Origin: Vombatus ursinus
Taxonomy: Eukaryota > Chordata > Mammalia > Diprotodontia > Vombatidae
Reading direction: 5' to 3'
Assembly: GCF_900497805.2 (NCBI RefSeq)
Contig: NW_020953950.1
Coordinates: 1,503,338 to 1,567,337 of the forward strand
DNA: 64,000 nucleotides
Positions within the stretch are counted from its first letter, which is position 1; the number at the start of each line of letters is the position of its first letter. Below the pieces are notes generated by a model that ran no database searches, had not been told where the DNA came from, and saw only the letters and a program-made list of their open reading frames with translations. The translations under genes and the position numbers were made by a program. Shown one piece after another: positions 43,690 through 54,166 of the stretch.

Positions 43690-43960
43690 CTGGCATCTAA
43701 CCTGGATTCAAATCCCTTCTCTGATGCTTACTATCTAAGTGACCTTGGACAAGTCACTTAACCACGAAGGACCTCAGGTTTTTCAGCTATAAAATGAAGA
43801 GGTTGTGCAAGTTCCTTCCAAGTCCAAACCTATGATTTTCTGATTTCTATGACTTCCTAGCTCTGGGACTAGTCACATAATCTCTCTGAGTTTCAGTTTC
43901 TTCACTTGTAAAATGAATCAGTTTTAATAAATGCCTTCTACAGACATCTCTAGCTCTATA
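43690..43960 (+). repeat. CORE-SINE with duplicated 3' half
   Basis: GGATTCAAATCCCTTCTCTG to CCAAACCTATGATT; then TCTGAGTTTCAGTTTCTTCA and TGTAAAATGAATCAG again. Confidence 0.75.
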
Positions 43961-44505
43961 AACATAACCCTATAAAGCAAATAACTCAGTCTTTCTTTAC
44001 TTGGCATTTCCTTGAAACCCTTACCCAGAGTCTTTAGGTACGCAATAAATATTTGTTGGATGAGAGAGTGAAAGAAGAGAAAAACCAGAAATCTACCAAA
44101 GGAGAAATCTTTGGCTTCTATGCTTTGGAAAACTATTTGCAGCAACTCCATGGTGGGAAGAGAGCCAGGAGTGGACAGCTCCTTCACAGTGGAAGATGGC
44201 TCAACTTCTCAACTACTCTCTTCCTTTCCTTCTATCCTTGCCAAGTGTGCTCTCTCCTGCCCTCAAGTTCTGAAGAAGCTCTGGCAAAAGGCAGAAGGGA
44301 GCAGATGGGACAGAGGATAGTGGCGATGGGAGGAATTGTCCCACTGAGTCATACAAGAACAGGCTCCATGCAAGCTCTGGTCACCTGAGTGCTAAGAGGA
44401 TGTTGACCATTACAGAAGTCCAAAAGAAAGGTTTGAATTAGCCAAGTCAACCAAGACAGCAGCCAGTACGAGGAATGCATTGAACGTTTGAGAGGTACTG
44501 CTTCC
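43961..44505. other. No gene; one MIR tail
   Basis: TACGCAATAAATATTTGTTG at 44039; otherwise unique. Confidence 0.45.
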
Positions 44506-44509
44506 ATTT

Positions 44510-44880
44510 AGATGACCACAAGGTGGCTTTAGTGCTGGACTTGGAAATAGGAAAAGCTAGGTGTGAATCCTATTTCAGACACTTACTACCTTTGTGATCC
44601 TCAGTAAATCATTTAAGCTCTTTGAACATCAATTACTTCCCTGTAAAATGGGGGTGATGATAGGACCTACCTCATAGGGTTGGTCTGAATGTCAAATGAA
44701 ATAATGAATTGCTGTTTGTCCTTCTTTATGGAAGAGGATCACGACATCAGGAAGGTGATGCCATGACATGCAAGTGAATTGGATTTAAATGAGGGAGGGC
44801 TGTGATGCATTGAAGTACTTTGCAAACTTTAAATCCATCTATGTGTGAGCTAATGATAATATTAATAACAATAAGTCATT
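44510..44880 (+). repeat. MIR SINE interrupted by a second SINE
   Basis: GTGTGAATCCTATTTCAGAC, CATAGGGTTGGTCTGAATGT; after the insertion GAAGTACTTTGCAAACTTTA continues the MIR. Confidence 0.82.
44706..44810 (+). repeat. Marsupial non-CORE SINE, partial
   Basis: GTCCTTCTTTATGGAAGAGG, CATCAGGAAGGTGATGCCAT, CAAGTGAATTGGATTTAAAT. Confidence 0.78.
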
Positions 44881-45825
44881 GACTCCTATTGAATTTAAGA
44901 CAAAATTGAAAGTTTATTGAGATTTGTCCAATATTAATGGATTACAAGGGGGAATAACACATAACTGAACTTTAGAGATTGAAACTGCCTCCAACTGGAA
45001 TAGGAAATTTTGCTCTAATCCAATGTGCCTGAGGGTAGACTGAGGACTTCCCTTTCACTGGCTTTCTCTTGGTGTCCAGGTACCTCAGATGACTCTTGTC
45101 CAAATTCCTTTTTGAGGGTTACAAGGGTTGTAGTGACTTTTACTCATTCTGAGTTACCAGCTCCAATCTACTGCCAGATGGTAGAGCAGAGGGCGGGCCT
45201 TCTACTGACCTTGGTAAAACTGCCTTTTCCTAAATGTTGCTAAATATCCCTTCTTGTCTGCCTTTTACAGTGATAAGGCATGTGGCCTTTTCTGCTGGCT
45301 GCCCCCCTACCCTAATCCCATCCCCCCAATCATGTATTACTTACCTCTCCTCTAAATCCCAAACAGTATGAACTAATTTCCATCTAGAGGATCATTTAAA
45401 AACTCATTCTCCAATTTCAGCAGGTACAACAAGGCCAATTATTGCCTGATGTGTGGCAGTGGGAGTCGAAAGCCAAAGCCCATGGTTGACACTTCCCATT
45501 CCCTGAAGAGTGATTACAAGAGCTAAGGAACAAAGGTTGATGTCACATGTCCCAAGAATGTTCACTTGGAAGGCTGGGAAATTTCTGTCTGGCAACAGTG
45601 AGAGAAAATATGCAGGGTGCATGGCTGTGTCCACCTACTTGACCTTCTGGACCCATTGGGCCTTATGCTGAGTGGGTAGAGCTCACTGAGCAGTGTCTCA
45701 CCTGCAGAGGCCATCTGCTACATTCTCGCTGATGGCCAAAGAGTCACACATTACAGCCAATGAGATTCACCAGAGCATGGTATTGCTGTCTGCCAAAAGG
45801 ATAGCAGTAGAAGCAAATGGGAAAG
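44881..45825. other. Repeat-poor block, no gene
   Basis: No clear dispersed repeat over 900 bases; open frames here have no family likeness. Confidence 0.45.
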
Positions 45826-45829
45826 GGTC

Positions 45830-45985
45830 AACAGCATGGAGGGGGCTAGAGGGTCTGTCCTGGTAGTAAGAAGACCTGGGTTTGATTCTTGCCTCTGATA
45901 TATAATGGCTATGTGACTCTGGGCAAGCCACTTAACCTCTTCCAGGCCATTCTCTAAGACCAGGAGATACAGAAGAGTTGCCAAT
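45830..45985 (+). repeat. SINE
   Basis: AAGACCTGGGTTTGATTCTT, TATGTGACTCTGGGCAAGCC. Confidence 0.75.
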
Positions 45986-46044
45986 TTGCATTCAGGGAGA
46001 ACATTTTAACCCCCAGTTTAACATCCAGATGAAATCCCAGTTCT

Positions 46045-46172
46045 AAAAAGAAAAAAAAAGGAGGCAAGCAAACACTCAAAGAAAAAAGAAAGAAAAAAAG
46101 CAAGAAAGCAAAAAAGTAATCAAGAAAGCAAGAAAGGAGGGAAGGAAGGAAGGAAAGAAAGAAGGAGAAAAA
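46045..46172. repeat. (GAAA)/(AAGG) purine tract
   Basis: AAAGAAAGAAAAAAAGCAAG-type motifs, then AAGGAAGG units. Confidence 0.92.
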
Positions 46173-46219
46173 TCAAGAATTCCTGAAAGATATACAACCA
46201 GGATTCTGTTAATTTGAGA

Positions 46220-46365
46220 AGAACACAGGATTTTTGTATCTATCACCCACTCAGTAAGTTGCTTGATCTCTCTGGGCCTCAGTTTCTTAATTTGTCAAAT
46301 AAGGAGCATTGAAATAGCTGACTTTTCAGGTCCCTTCTAGCTCTAAGCTTCTGATCCTATGATCT
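46220..46365 (+). repeat. SINE 3' half
   Basis: CTCTGGGCCTCAGTTTCTTA, GTCCCTTCTAGCTCTAAGCT. Confidence 0.8.
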
Positions 46366-46614
46366 GATCAGAAAGGCAGAGACTTACACTGACCCAGAGG
46401 GGTCTGGTTAAGATAGAAGCATGATGCTTTGGAAAGCTGAAGTCAGCACAAACTCCAACCTACTCACCAGCAGGGAGAACTCTTCTAGAACATCTAGAAG
46501 ACAATAGAATGGTGACAATATAAAGAATTTCAGCCGGGCTGCATCACCAACATGCAAGAGTGTCTGTGGGTTTAGACGCTGTATCTCAGGGAAAACACCA
46601 CCAATCCTGAGGTG

Positions 46615-46790
46615 TGCCTAATGAGTTCTGCCTTCAGAGTCAGAGGATGGGGGTTCAAGTCCAGAGTTGCTGCTCCTGACCTCTGTGACCTTGGAGAGGT
46701 CACTTAAACTCCTCTCTGGGCCTCAGCTTCTTCATTTACAAAATGCAAGATGGTGCCTCCTAGCTCTGGCTCTATGCTCTCAAGCCAAAG
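46615..46790 (+). repeat. SINE
   Basis: CCTTGGAGAGGTCACTTAAA, CTTCTTCATTTACAAAATGC. Confidence 0.75.
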
Positions 46791-46859
46791 ACATGAGGAT
46801 GTTCATGATTAGTGAACTAGTCTAGAATTCAGCTGACCAACTGATGCAGAAGATTACCT

Positions 46860-47105
46860 AATGATATAATTATGACAGTTCCCATTTATAAAATTCTTCG
46901 AGGTCTACAAAACACTTTATTTTCATTATCACACTTAATGATTATGAGGCAGGGGGCTATTATTGCCCCAGTTTTACAGATGAGAAAACTGAGGCTTAGA
47001 GAGGTTAAGTGACATGCCCAGGATCATGGAGTTAGGTTTCTGAGGAAAGAGCCAAAGCCAGTACATCCTGTCCCTAAGTTCAGAATTCTAGCCAATAAAC
47101 TATGC
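46860..47105 (-). repeat. MIR SINE
   Basis: CAGTTCCCATTTATAAAATT, CCCAGTTTTACAGATGAGAA, TTAAGTGACATGCCCAGGAT. Confidence 0.85.
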
Positions 47106-47219
47106 CGAGTCTGGAAGGGGATTTCCAGAGCTCCATGAAGCAACTAAAAACTAAGGTTAATCTGAACTTAAGACAATCAAGGACTGTCATTGCCACTAAG
47201 GAATCAGAATCTCAGAACT

Positions 47220-47358
47220 AGCATTAATGACTCAATCAATTAGCATTTATTAAATGTCAACTGTGTGCTAGGTGAAAGTAAGAAAGTCCTTGCCTTCAGA
47301 GAACTTACATTCTATTATAGTACTTAGTACAATGCCTGGCACATAGTAGGTCCTTAAT
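47220..47358 (-). repeat. L2 3' end, then a sense L2/MIR tail
   Basis: CAATTAGCATTTATTAAATG, CAGAGAACTTACATTCTATT reversed; CAATGCCTGGCACATAGTAG in sense at 47330. Confidence 0.7.
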
Positions 47359-47359
47359 T

Positions 47360-47610
47360 TGGCAGTTAGGTTGGCATAGTGAATAGAGGGACCTCAAGTC
47401 AGGAAGACGGGAGTTCAAATGTGGCCTCAGACACTTATTAGCTGTGTGACTGGGCAAGTCCCTTAACCCTGTTTGCCTCAGTTTCCTCAACTGTAAATTG
47501 GGATAACAATAGCACCTAGAGTTTTGGGGATCAAATGAGATAATATTTGTAAGGTGTTTATCATAGTTCTTGGCGCATTGTAGGTGCTATATCAATGCTA
47601 TCTATTATTA
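47360..47610 (+). repeat. CORE-SINE, full length
   Basis: GGCAGTTAGGTTGGCATAGT, GGAGTTCAAATGTGGCCTCA, AATGAGATAATATTTGTAAG, GGCGCATTGTAGGTGC. Confidence 0.88.
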
Positions 47611-47639
47611 GTAGCTGTAGTAGTATTACTAACGACAAC

Positions 47640-48640
47640 ACTAATGAATGCTTTTTGGAGTTTCTCTGACAAGGGTTTCATATCCAAGATATATAGGGAA
47701 CTGAGTAAAAATTATAATAATTAGAGCCATTTCCTATGGTTAAATGACAAGAAGAAGCAGTGTTTAGAGAAAGAAATCCAAGCTATCAATATCCATTCTT
47801 TTAAAAAATTCTCCAAATCAGTATTAATTAGAGAAATGCATTAAAGCAATTCTGAGGTTCCACCTCACACTCATCAGATTGGACAAGTTGACAAAAATGG
47901 AAAATGACAAGGGGGCTGTGGTAAAAAAAACAGATTCATTAGGGCATTGTTGACAGAGCTGTGAACTGGTCCAGTCAGTCTGGAAATCAATTTGGAACTA
48001 TTAATGTATATGTCCTTTATAATGTGTATGTCCTTTGACCTAAAGAGATCAGTACCAGGTCTATACTCCAAAGAGGTCAAAGAAAGAGGAAAAGGACCCG
48101 TATGTAAAAAAAAAATATTTATAGCAGCTCTTTTTGTGGAGGGAGTGACTATTCATTGGCAAATGGCTGAACAAGGTGTGGTTTATGAATGTGACAAAAT
48201 ACTATTGTGCTGTAAGAAATGACAAAGGGGATGGTTTCAGAGAAATCTAGGAAGACTTGTATGAACTGATGCAGAGTGATGTGAGCAGAACCAGGTGAAC
48301 AATTTATCCAATAACAACATTACAAGGACAAATAACTTTGAAAGACTTCTTTTAAGAACTCTAATCAATGCAGTGACTGACCAGAATTCCAAAAGACTAT
48401 TGATGAAACATGCTACCCACCACCTGATAGAGACCTGATGGACTCACAGTGGAAAATGAAACATTTTTTTGGCCATGGTCAATGTGAAAAATTGGTTTAC
48501 TTCATCATGCACATATGTTATGAAGGTCTGGGGTTTTCTTTTTAATGTGGTTTGTGGGAGAGGTGGGTGGGAGAGAAGGTAGAATTTTGTTTATAGAGAA
48601 ACACTTAATTTTTTTTTAAAGCAGAGTAGAAAAAGGAAAA
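47640..48640 (+). repeat. L1 LINE, 5'-truncated 3' region
   Basis: TTTCATATCCAAGATATATA, TTAGAGAAATGCATTAAAGC, ATTTATAGCAGCTCTTTTTG, CAAAATACTATTGTGCTGTA and GAACTGATGCAGAGTGATGT follow the order of the mammalian/marsupial L1 end. A-rich stretch after 48610. About 1 kb, too diverged for an intact frame. Confidence 0.88.
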
Positions 48641-48649
48641 GAAATTAAT

Positions 48650-49145
48650 ACGTGTTGATTGATAGAATGGTAGGAATCTAAGAGGTAATCTAAGCCATCT
48701 CTTAACCAGTTCTATGAATCTTATCTATTGTATCTCTGACAAGTGGTCAGACAGTTTCTATCTGAAGACTTCCAGTGATGGGAACTCATCCTTTCTGGAA
48801 GCATCTCATTTCAATTTTGGACAGGTCTAAGCGGAGGGAGAAAGAGGGAGAGGGAGAGGGAAAGGGAGAGAGAAGAGAAAGAGAATATTTCTATTATTTT
48901 TCATCCACACATCACAGCTCTGACCTCCTGGGCCAAGTAAGAATTTCCCAATCTCTCTTCCACACAATCCTCCAAACTCTTAAAGATACTGTTTCTACCT
49001 CTATGCTTCCTTGCCCCCTTCCCCCCGCCCCAATCTTCTCTTCTCCAAGTTAAGCACTGCTAGGTCCTTCAGGACATTCTTGTAAGACGTAGGTTTGAAT
49101 CACCTCATCATCCTGGACACCTTCTCTCTGAATGAGCTTCAACTT
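48650..49145 (-). repeat. CR1/L3 3' region with purine tract inside
   Basis: GAAGACTTCCAGTGATGGGA, a GAGGGAGA tract (48830-48885), then CAATCTTCTCTTCTCCAAGT and TCATCCTGGACACCTTCTCT in reversed L3 order. Confidence 0.75.
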
Positions 49146-49154
49146 TTCAATGAG

Positions 49155-49330
49155 TGGTATAATGGATGGGATGTTGGAATTAAGAGTGAGGAAAACTTAG
49201 GTTTGAATCTTGCCTGAGATACTTACTAGTACTACCAAGGGCAAATCACTTAATTTCTCTCATCAATAATACCAGGGGACTTGATTCAATGACTTTTAAG
49301 GTTTCTTCTTATTCAAAAGCTTATGATTAT
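49155..49330 (+). repeat. CORE-SINE
   Basis: GGTTTGAATCTTGCCTGAGA, GCAAATCACTTAATTTCTCT. Confidence 0.78.
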
Positions 49331-49649
49331 TCCCAAAATGATGCACCTAGAACCAATCACAACCAAAATCACCTTAAATTATCTGTAAGAACATCCACTC
49401 TGGGGAAAAAATGAAATATGGAGGCCCAAATTCTCATAGCAATGATGGGATAAATTAGGATGAGGGTCCCAAAAGACAAGAATTAACATTACCAAGTTCT
49501 GGCTTCTTATAGTTTCAGCCAACACGTTACAAACCTATTCGCTCCATACGTCATTATCACTTAACTGACAGTCCTGGGACAGTAATGCCTAGTGGCAGCC
49601 ACCAGTGAGGGTTACTTTGCTATACAGGCTACTTTGCTATAACTTAAAA
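49331..49649. other. No gene recognised
   Basis: Unique-looking sequence. Confidence 0.4.
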
Positions 49650-49765
49650 TCCAAGGTACCTGGAGCATTGAGAGAGTACATGACTTTGCCCATGCTCACA
49701 TGGCCAGAATGAATCAGCAGCAACACTTGAACCCAAGGCCAGCTCTCTATTCACTAGGCTAGGTT
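49650..49765 (-). repeat. MIR fragment
   Basis: TTTGCCCATGCTCACATGGC, ACTTGAACCCAAGGCCAGCT. Confidence 0.7.
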
Positions 49766-49769
49766 GTTT

Positions 49770-52677
49770 CTACAACCTTTATGCTAAGCAAAGAAGCTAG
49801 CTCCACTTCCATTCTGTATTTCTTTGCCCAAGTATAAAAATAATTATTTCCTTAAACACACACACACACACACAAATTCACATACACAACAAGCTATAAG
49901 CAGCAAGCTTATCTCCTACTGGGCATAAGCATCTTATGTCATATATAGCTAACACCTGTTTGAGTTGGTTATAATGCAGCTTAATTGCTTCATTATATAT
50001 GTAGCAAAGAAACCTATTGAATTTAATATTAGTTATTCATCAGACACAAGCTTTTCAGAGAAACAAATTGCTCCCTGAACCACCCTCCTGCCCTCCGAAA
50101 CCCGCAAGCATCATAAGCACATTTTCCTAGAGATGCTACTTGGAGGCCGATGGCTCGGAGATATCCCTTTAAACAAATCAGCTCCCTGGCTCCAAACAAG
50201 ATGTACTTGTGCAAATGCTGGACCCTGTCCTCTCTGAACCTTCTGCTGTCTACCTGTCAAACGTGTTTATGACCCCGCCAACCCTCTGCTGCTGTTCAGG
50301 GGGATCAGCGGAATGTAACACCTCTCGCTGGTGATGCCCTCTGCAGTGGGTGCCTGTGTCCTCATTAGGGATTACTCAACTCACTGAGAAAAGAGAGAAA
50401 ACAGCAAGATGGGCTGCCTGCCATGCGCTCTTTCAACACAGATTCCAAGAGAAGATGTTGCAAAGTGACTAACCCCCCGATTTGTAACAGTTCGCTTTCG
50501 AGACTCTGTTACATAGCAACCACACAAGGCTCATGGAGGGGACCCACAGAGTTCATATTTTGTTTAAATGACAAGAGTATATTCATCCACCCTGAGAACC
50601 CAAGCTCTGGAGTCAAAGGTGTCCCAAAAGCTTCCTGCTGGATTGTCAGCTGGATAAAGCATTTGATGATGGATCGGTTAATATTCTTAATTAATTAAAA
50701 GCTCCTCTTTTCCATGCCCCCCCCACCACCACCATGGCCAGATTGCAACCTTGTTATGGGGTGGGGGAAGCAAATTCCTCAATATCTGTATGTGGTAATA
50801 TTAGGGAAAAAAGGAACAGTTGATAAATCAACATGCATTTAATAAATGCTTCAATGTGCCAAGTATTAGGATATATTCCTAATACCTGTCAGGGTTTTTT
50901 TTTTTAATTAAAGGCATGTGCTAACAATTTTCATAGAAGTTTATATCATTCAGTTTTTAAAGTCACAATTTGAGGAGTGACAACTGCATAGAATACCAAC
51001 AAATGAGAATTATCTTAAATCATGGGCTTAATGACCCTAATGAGCACATTCAAAATTAAAACCATCCGCATATAATGGAGCAGGCTAACTTGGAACAGCA
51101 AGCTAGATTAAGAGGCTGGGAGCTACTCTAGCCTTAGGTGATCAAGAAACAAGAAGCCTTTTAAATGAATCTGATAGGGTTCCACATCTCCTTGTGCTCT
51201 GACAAGGTAAAGCCCAGTGAAGAGAAACAGCCAGCCTTCATTTACAGAGGGTTTCTTCCACTCTAATAAGGCAAAAACATCCGATTTAAGAAGCACTCCT
51301 GTAAATAACATCTGCCTGCCATAGAGCCCCCTTCCTTTTCTAAAAACCACACATGGGTGAAAATTCACATCAATTTAAAGGGAGATGAGCTGACAACTCT
51401 TTCTAAATTGAGTTCAAACAAGGAGGCTCTTAAGAACATTTACCTGGAGTGATTACAGGCTTTAGTGTCTCCCATTTGAAGATTTTAGGACCATCGGGGC
51501 AGCCAAGAGGCATTTGCTGATGCGTTTAGGTAGGGGTGAGGGGAGGCCAAGAAACTGAGCCACCTGACTTCATCGGGCAGCAATGTGACCTGTTCTAGAG
51601 TGAGAATTCAGCCCTCATCTAGTTACCCCCAATTGAAAATTAACCCCATACATCACTACATACATTTATTTCAGCCTGCTTTATAACCAACCAGCAGGTT
51701 AAACTTTTCCCCTTTGGGGGGGTTGTCGTCAAGAGTCAGATGGATTAGAGCTCTCAAATTTGACTTGTAATCCTTAGCGCCATGTCAATTCTTAGTTTCG
51801 GTCACATTAGAAAAAACCCCTGTCTATAAATACCAAGCAATACTTTACAATCTATCTCTCTGAGACTGAGTGACCCACTATATCTTCAGGCATATCATTT
51901 GTGACTTAACACATATAACTAAGGTAGCAAGGGATAAGTTACTTAAATCTGTCCAATTTCCACCTTGCAGCCCTTATGCTGAACCCTAGAAGACAGCTTA
52001 CATAATGCCCATTCAGTTGCAGCAGAAGTGAGCTGGTCCTCAGGAACCTCACACCACTCTTGGGGAGGGAGTGGGAGACTAGGATATCTAGTTAGGGCTG
52101 GGAACTAGATTTTATGGACCACAGCTAATCTTCAGGGTTCAAATTCAACTCATTGAAGCACCAAGACCCTGCGGATGAACCCGAGTATTCTGCCAAGTTC
52201 TTGGAAGAGGGGTGGGTGGGAATCGAAATAAACAAGAGGTCAGTTTCAGGGCTGACTGAGGACTGATTATATGGGACCCTCTCTTGGCCCTAGCATGCTA
52301 TTCAAAAGTTACCAGGGAATGAAGAACATCTTTTCCTTGCTTTGGATTTCAAGGGCTTAAGGGTTACAATTACATTTAATTTTCTAGACAGCAACTTTCG
52401 AGATTTTTAAACACTTGGGTGATTAGCAGAAATCCTCAGTGGCCTGGCTTGACTCACACTTTCTTGCTTCACAGAGATCAAACAATACATCTGAAGGAGA
52501 GTTCATCTGCCATTAACCCTTGCAAGGGGGTTTCCCAGGTTGCTTGGGAGCCAATATCAACACGGCCAGCTGTATGGGTTCTGCAAACTGCAAGGAAGCC
52601 ACTTCCAGCTTAGGCTTCAGATTCCCTCTTGGCCAGGACCAAGCATACTTTATCATCGGGGGATATTATTCTCGGTC
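49770..52677. other. Repeat-poor block next to the KAZN promoter, no gene
   Basis: Apart from a (CA)n at 49855-49875 and one short L2-like tail (CATGCATTTAATAAATGCTT, 50829) no dispersed repeat was recognised in 2.9 kb, in contrast with the rest of the intron. Candidate cis-regulatory region; conservation is not visible from one genome. Confidence 0.55.
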
Positions 52678-52714
52678 TTTTTTTTTTTTTTTTTTTTTTT
52701 GCGGGGGGGGGGGG
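52678..52714. repeat. T23 followed by G12 homopolymer pair
   Basis: T at 52678-52700, GC, then G at 52703-52714. Assembly lengths of such runs are unreliable. Confidence 0.95.
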
Positions 52715-53479
52715 TGGTGTCTAGGAAGATCTCCTCCTGGGGAAAAACACGATCCTGGTAGGGTTTGGGATTTTTTTGGCTGGGGAATTTAAACTCCCTG
52801 CTGAGCAGGGCACGGCTACTGTCGCAGGCAGAGTCGCTCACTGGCTGCTGCTGCGGCGGAGGTGGCAAGGCTAGATTCACATGGAGAGAGCATCAAGTCC
52901 AGGTGGAAAGAAGACAACGGACCCAGTTTTGGTGGAGGCAAGTGGGAACGGCACCGTGATGCAATTGGCCCTTTCATCCCAGTCCGTGAACCTGACGCCA
53001 GACCTCAGAGCCCCAGCTACCAGCCAAAGAGGGAACCAAGTAGATTTCTAAAATTGGGGGGAGGGGGGGCGGAGAGCATCGCTAGTTTTTCCCACCACTA
53101 GGTAGGAGGGGGAAGGGAAGGGCACAGACCGTCAAGCAGCCTGAGATGAAAAGTTTTTCCCATTGGTTGGGATTTTTCTTGCCACCCAAATCACACTTTC
53201 TGCTCCCAAGGAAGCCAGGGTCGGCTCCTCTGCTATCGGACAATTCCGATTCTTGTCCACCCTGCCCAGGGCTCGGAGACACCAATCACAGCTCTGTGCA
53301 CTTCCCTCTAAGGTGAGAACCCAAGATGGACAGGCTGCAAGGGTTAAGGAACACGGCGCCGAAGGATGCTCCCTAAGCCCCCGGCCCACGGTGGGGGGGA
53401 GGCTAAATCCAACAATCATGAACACCCTCTCTGGCTTTTGCCAGGTTGGGCTCCTGCTTACAGCTTATTCTGTGGGCAA
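52715..53479. other. CpG-island shore in KAZN intron 1, no gene
   Basis: GC content rises towards the exon; a small GCTGCTGCTGCGGCGGAGG patch at 52843-52862. No coding support in either strand. Confidence 0.5.
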
Positions 53480-53669
53480 TAGGCAGTGAGACGGTCGGCA
53501 GCCTTGAATCCAGCCCACCCTTCGAGCCAAGCCACCCCCTGGGAGGCGCGGGCGGACCCTTCCGCTAGACCAGCCGGGGGGCACTGCAGGGCTCCTGAAT
53601 GGGCGCGCACACGCAGAGGTGGGGAGAGGGGTCGTTCGGACCCCCTGGGGGTCGGGGGAGAAGCTCTAC

Positions 53670-53886
53670 CTTGCGCGTTGTGATGGTTGTTCTCCATGAT
53701 CGAGGAGTCGCAGCTGCCGCCGCCGCCGCCGCCGCCGCCTCCACCACTGCTGCTGCCGCCGCCGCTCAGCTCTGCCAGTCTCCGGTTGGTGGCTGTCAGC
53801 TCGGCTCGCAGGTTAGTCACCTCCTGGCTGGCGGACTGGATCGCCCCATCGATCCGGAGAGCCAGCTGCTTATTGTCTTCCATCAT
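53670..53886 (-). CDS. KAZN: Kazrin, first coding exon (72 codons plus 1 base)
   Basis: Translation from the tandem ATGATG at 53886-53881 starts MMEDNKQLALRIDGAIQ and continues QEVTNLRAELTATNRRLAEL, which I recognise from memory as the N-terminus of kazrin isoforms A/E. Kazrin is a cytoplasmic/nuclear scaffold of cell junctions that binds periplakin and has an N-terminal coiled coil and, in long isoforms, C-terminal SAM domains. Only the start is encoded here: residues 1-41 are the beginning of the coiled coil, 42-57 a Ser/Gly run encoded by a GGC repeat, and 64-72 are MENNHHNAQ, matching the human MENPQLGAQ. The exon ends in phase 1 at a donor reading CAAG|GTAGAG; in human the next residue is Val, which fits a split GTG codon. 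The Gly run is a purer repeat than the human Gly/Pro/Ala-rich counterpart. The second ATG could also start. All later exons lie beyond the window's left edge. Confidence 0.93.
53716..53739. repeat. (GCC)8 repeat coding poly-Gly in kazrin
   Basis: Eight pure GCC units on the plus strand read GGC in the gene and encode the longest part of the Gly run of kazrin exon 1. A shorter run (53755-53765) encodes the earlier Gly residues. Likely length-variable. Confidence 0.9.
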
Positions 53887-53901
53887 GCTCAGGATTTTGG
53901 C
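53887..53901 (-). other. KAZN: Kazrin exon, 5' leader between splice acceptor and ATG
   Basis: Fifteen bases, GCC AAA ATC CTG AGC, separate a strong acceptor (pyrimidine-rich, CCCCAG) from the ATGATG start. They are in frame with kazrin (AKILS before MMED), so a transcript spliced in from upstream could extend the protein N-terminally. In transcripts starting in the local CpG island they are 5' UTR. Confidence 0.6.
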
Positions 53902-53933
53902 CTGGGGAGGAGAGAAGTGACAAAGAGCAGCAT
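53889..53933 (-). other. Upstream ORF of 14 codons just before the kazrin start
   Basis: ATG at 53933-53931 opens a short frame, MLLFVTSLLPRPKS, ending in TGA at 53891-53889, two bases before the kazrin ATG. The ATG lies inside the candidate mini-intron, so only unspliced transcripts would carry it. No other ATG was seen in the sense direction between the donor and about 54220. A repressive role is inference. Confidence 0.5.
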
Positions 53934-53984
53934 GATGTCCGGGCTGCACCGGGGGGCGCGGGGTGTGGGGCGCCCCGGCTCTAC
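53902..53984 (-). other. KAZN: Candidate 83-base mini-intron in the KAZN 5' leader
   Basis: In the sense direction the donor CAACAG|GTAGAG (GT at 53984-53983) is followed 83 bases later by a pyrimidine-rich acceptor ending CCCCAG (AG at 53903-53902). The reading frame left of the donor (open from 54227, after a TAA at 54230-54228) is phase 0 and joins in frame to AKILS-MMED. That upstream frame contains no ATG, so it is most simply 5' UTR. The length is near the lower limit for mammalian introns. Alternatively the two sites are used separately, with a distant upstream donor or a distant downstream acceptor. Confidence 0.45.
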
Positions 53985-54106
53985 CTGTTGGCTCCCTCGC
54001 TGCCCCACTGGCTGCCCCCTTCCCCCTCCGCGCTGAGCCGCCGCGGCCGCCACCGCCGGGCTCTCCAGCGCAGGAATGACAGGGGCTGCTGGAGCAGCAG
54101 CAGTCG

Positions 54107-54166
54107 GGGGAGGAGGAGGAGGAGGAGGAGGAGGAGGAGGAGGAGGAGGAGGAGAAAGAGGAGGAG
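54107..54166. repeat. (GGA)n / (TCC)n repeat in the KAZN 5' leader
   Basis: About 16 GGA units in a row on the plus strand, then an imperfect tail. In the gene's sense it is a TCC (pyrimidine) tract between the putative promoter and the mini-intron donor. Purine/pyrimidine strand asymmetry makes triplex or G-rich structure possible. Confidence 0.9.

Larger units (their letters stand above)
1..53669 (-). other. KAZN: KAZN intron 1, 5' portion
   Basis: Everything downstream of the exon-1 donor (GT at 53669-53668) reads as intron: no further splice-bounded coding segment was recognised and the sequence is dominated by dispersed repeats. The human gene also has very large 5' introns, so a first intron exceeding 53 kb is expected. 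The acceptor lies outside the window. Confidence 0.8.

Noticed and set aside
47992-48222. Plus-strand frame in the L1 region
   Set aside because: It is a chance frame in the L1 3' region, not a host gene.
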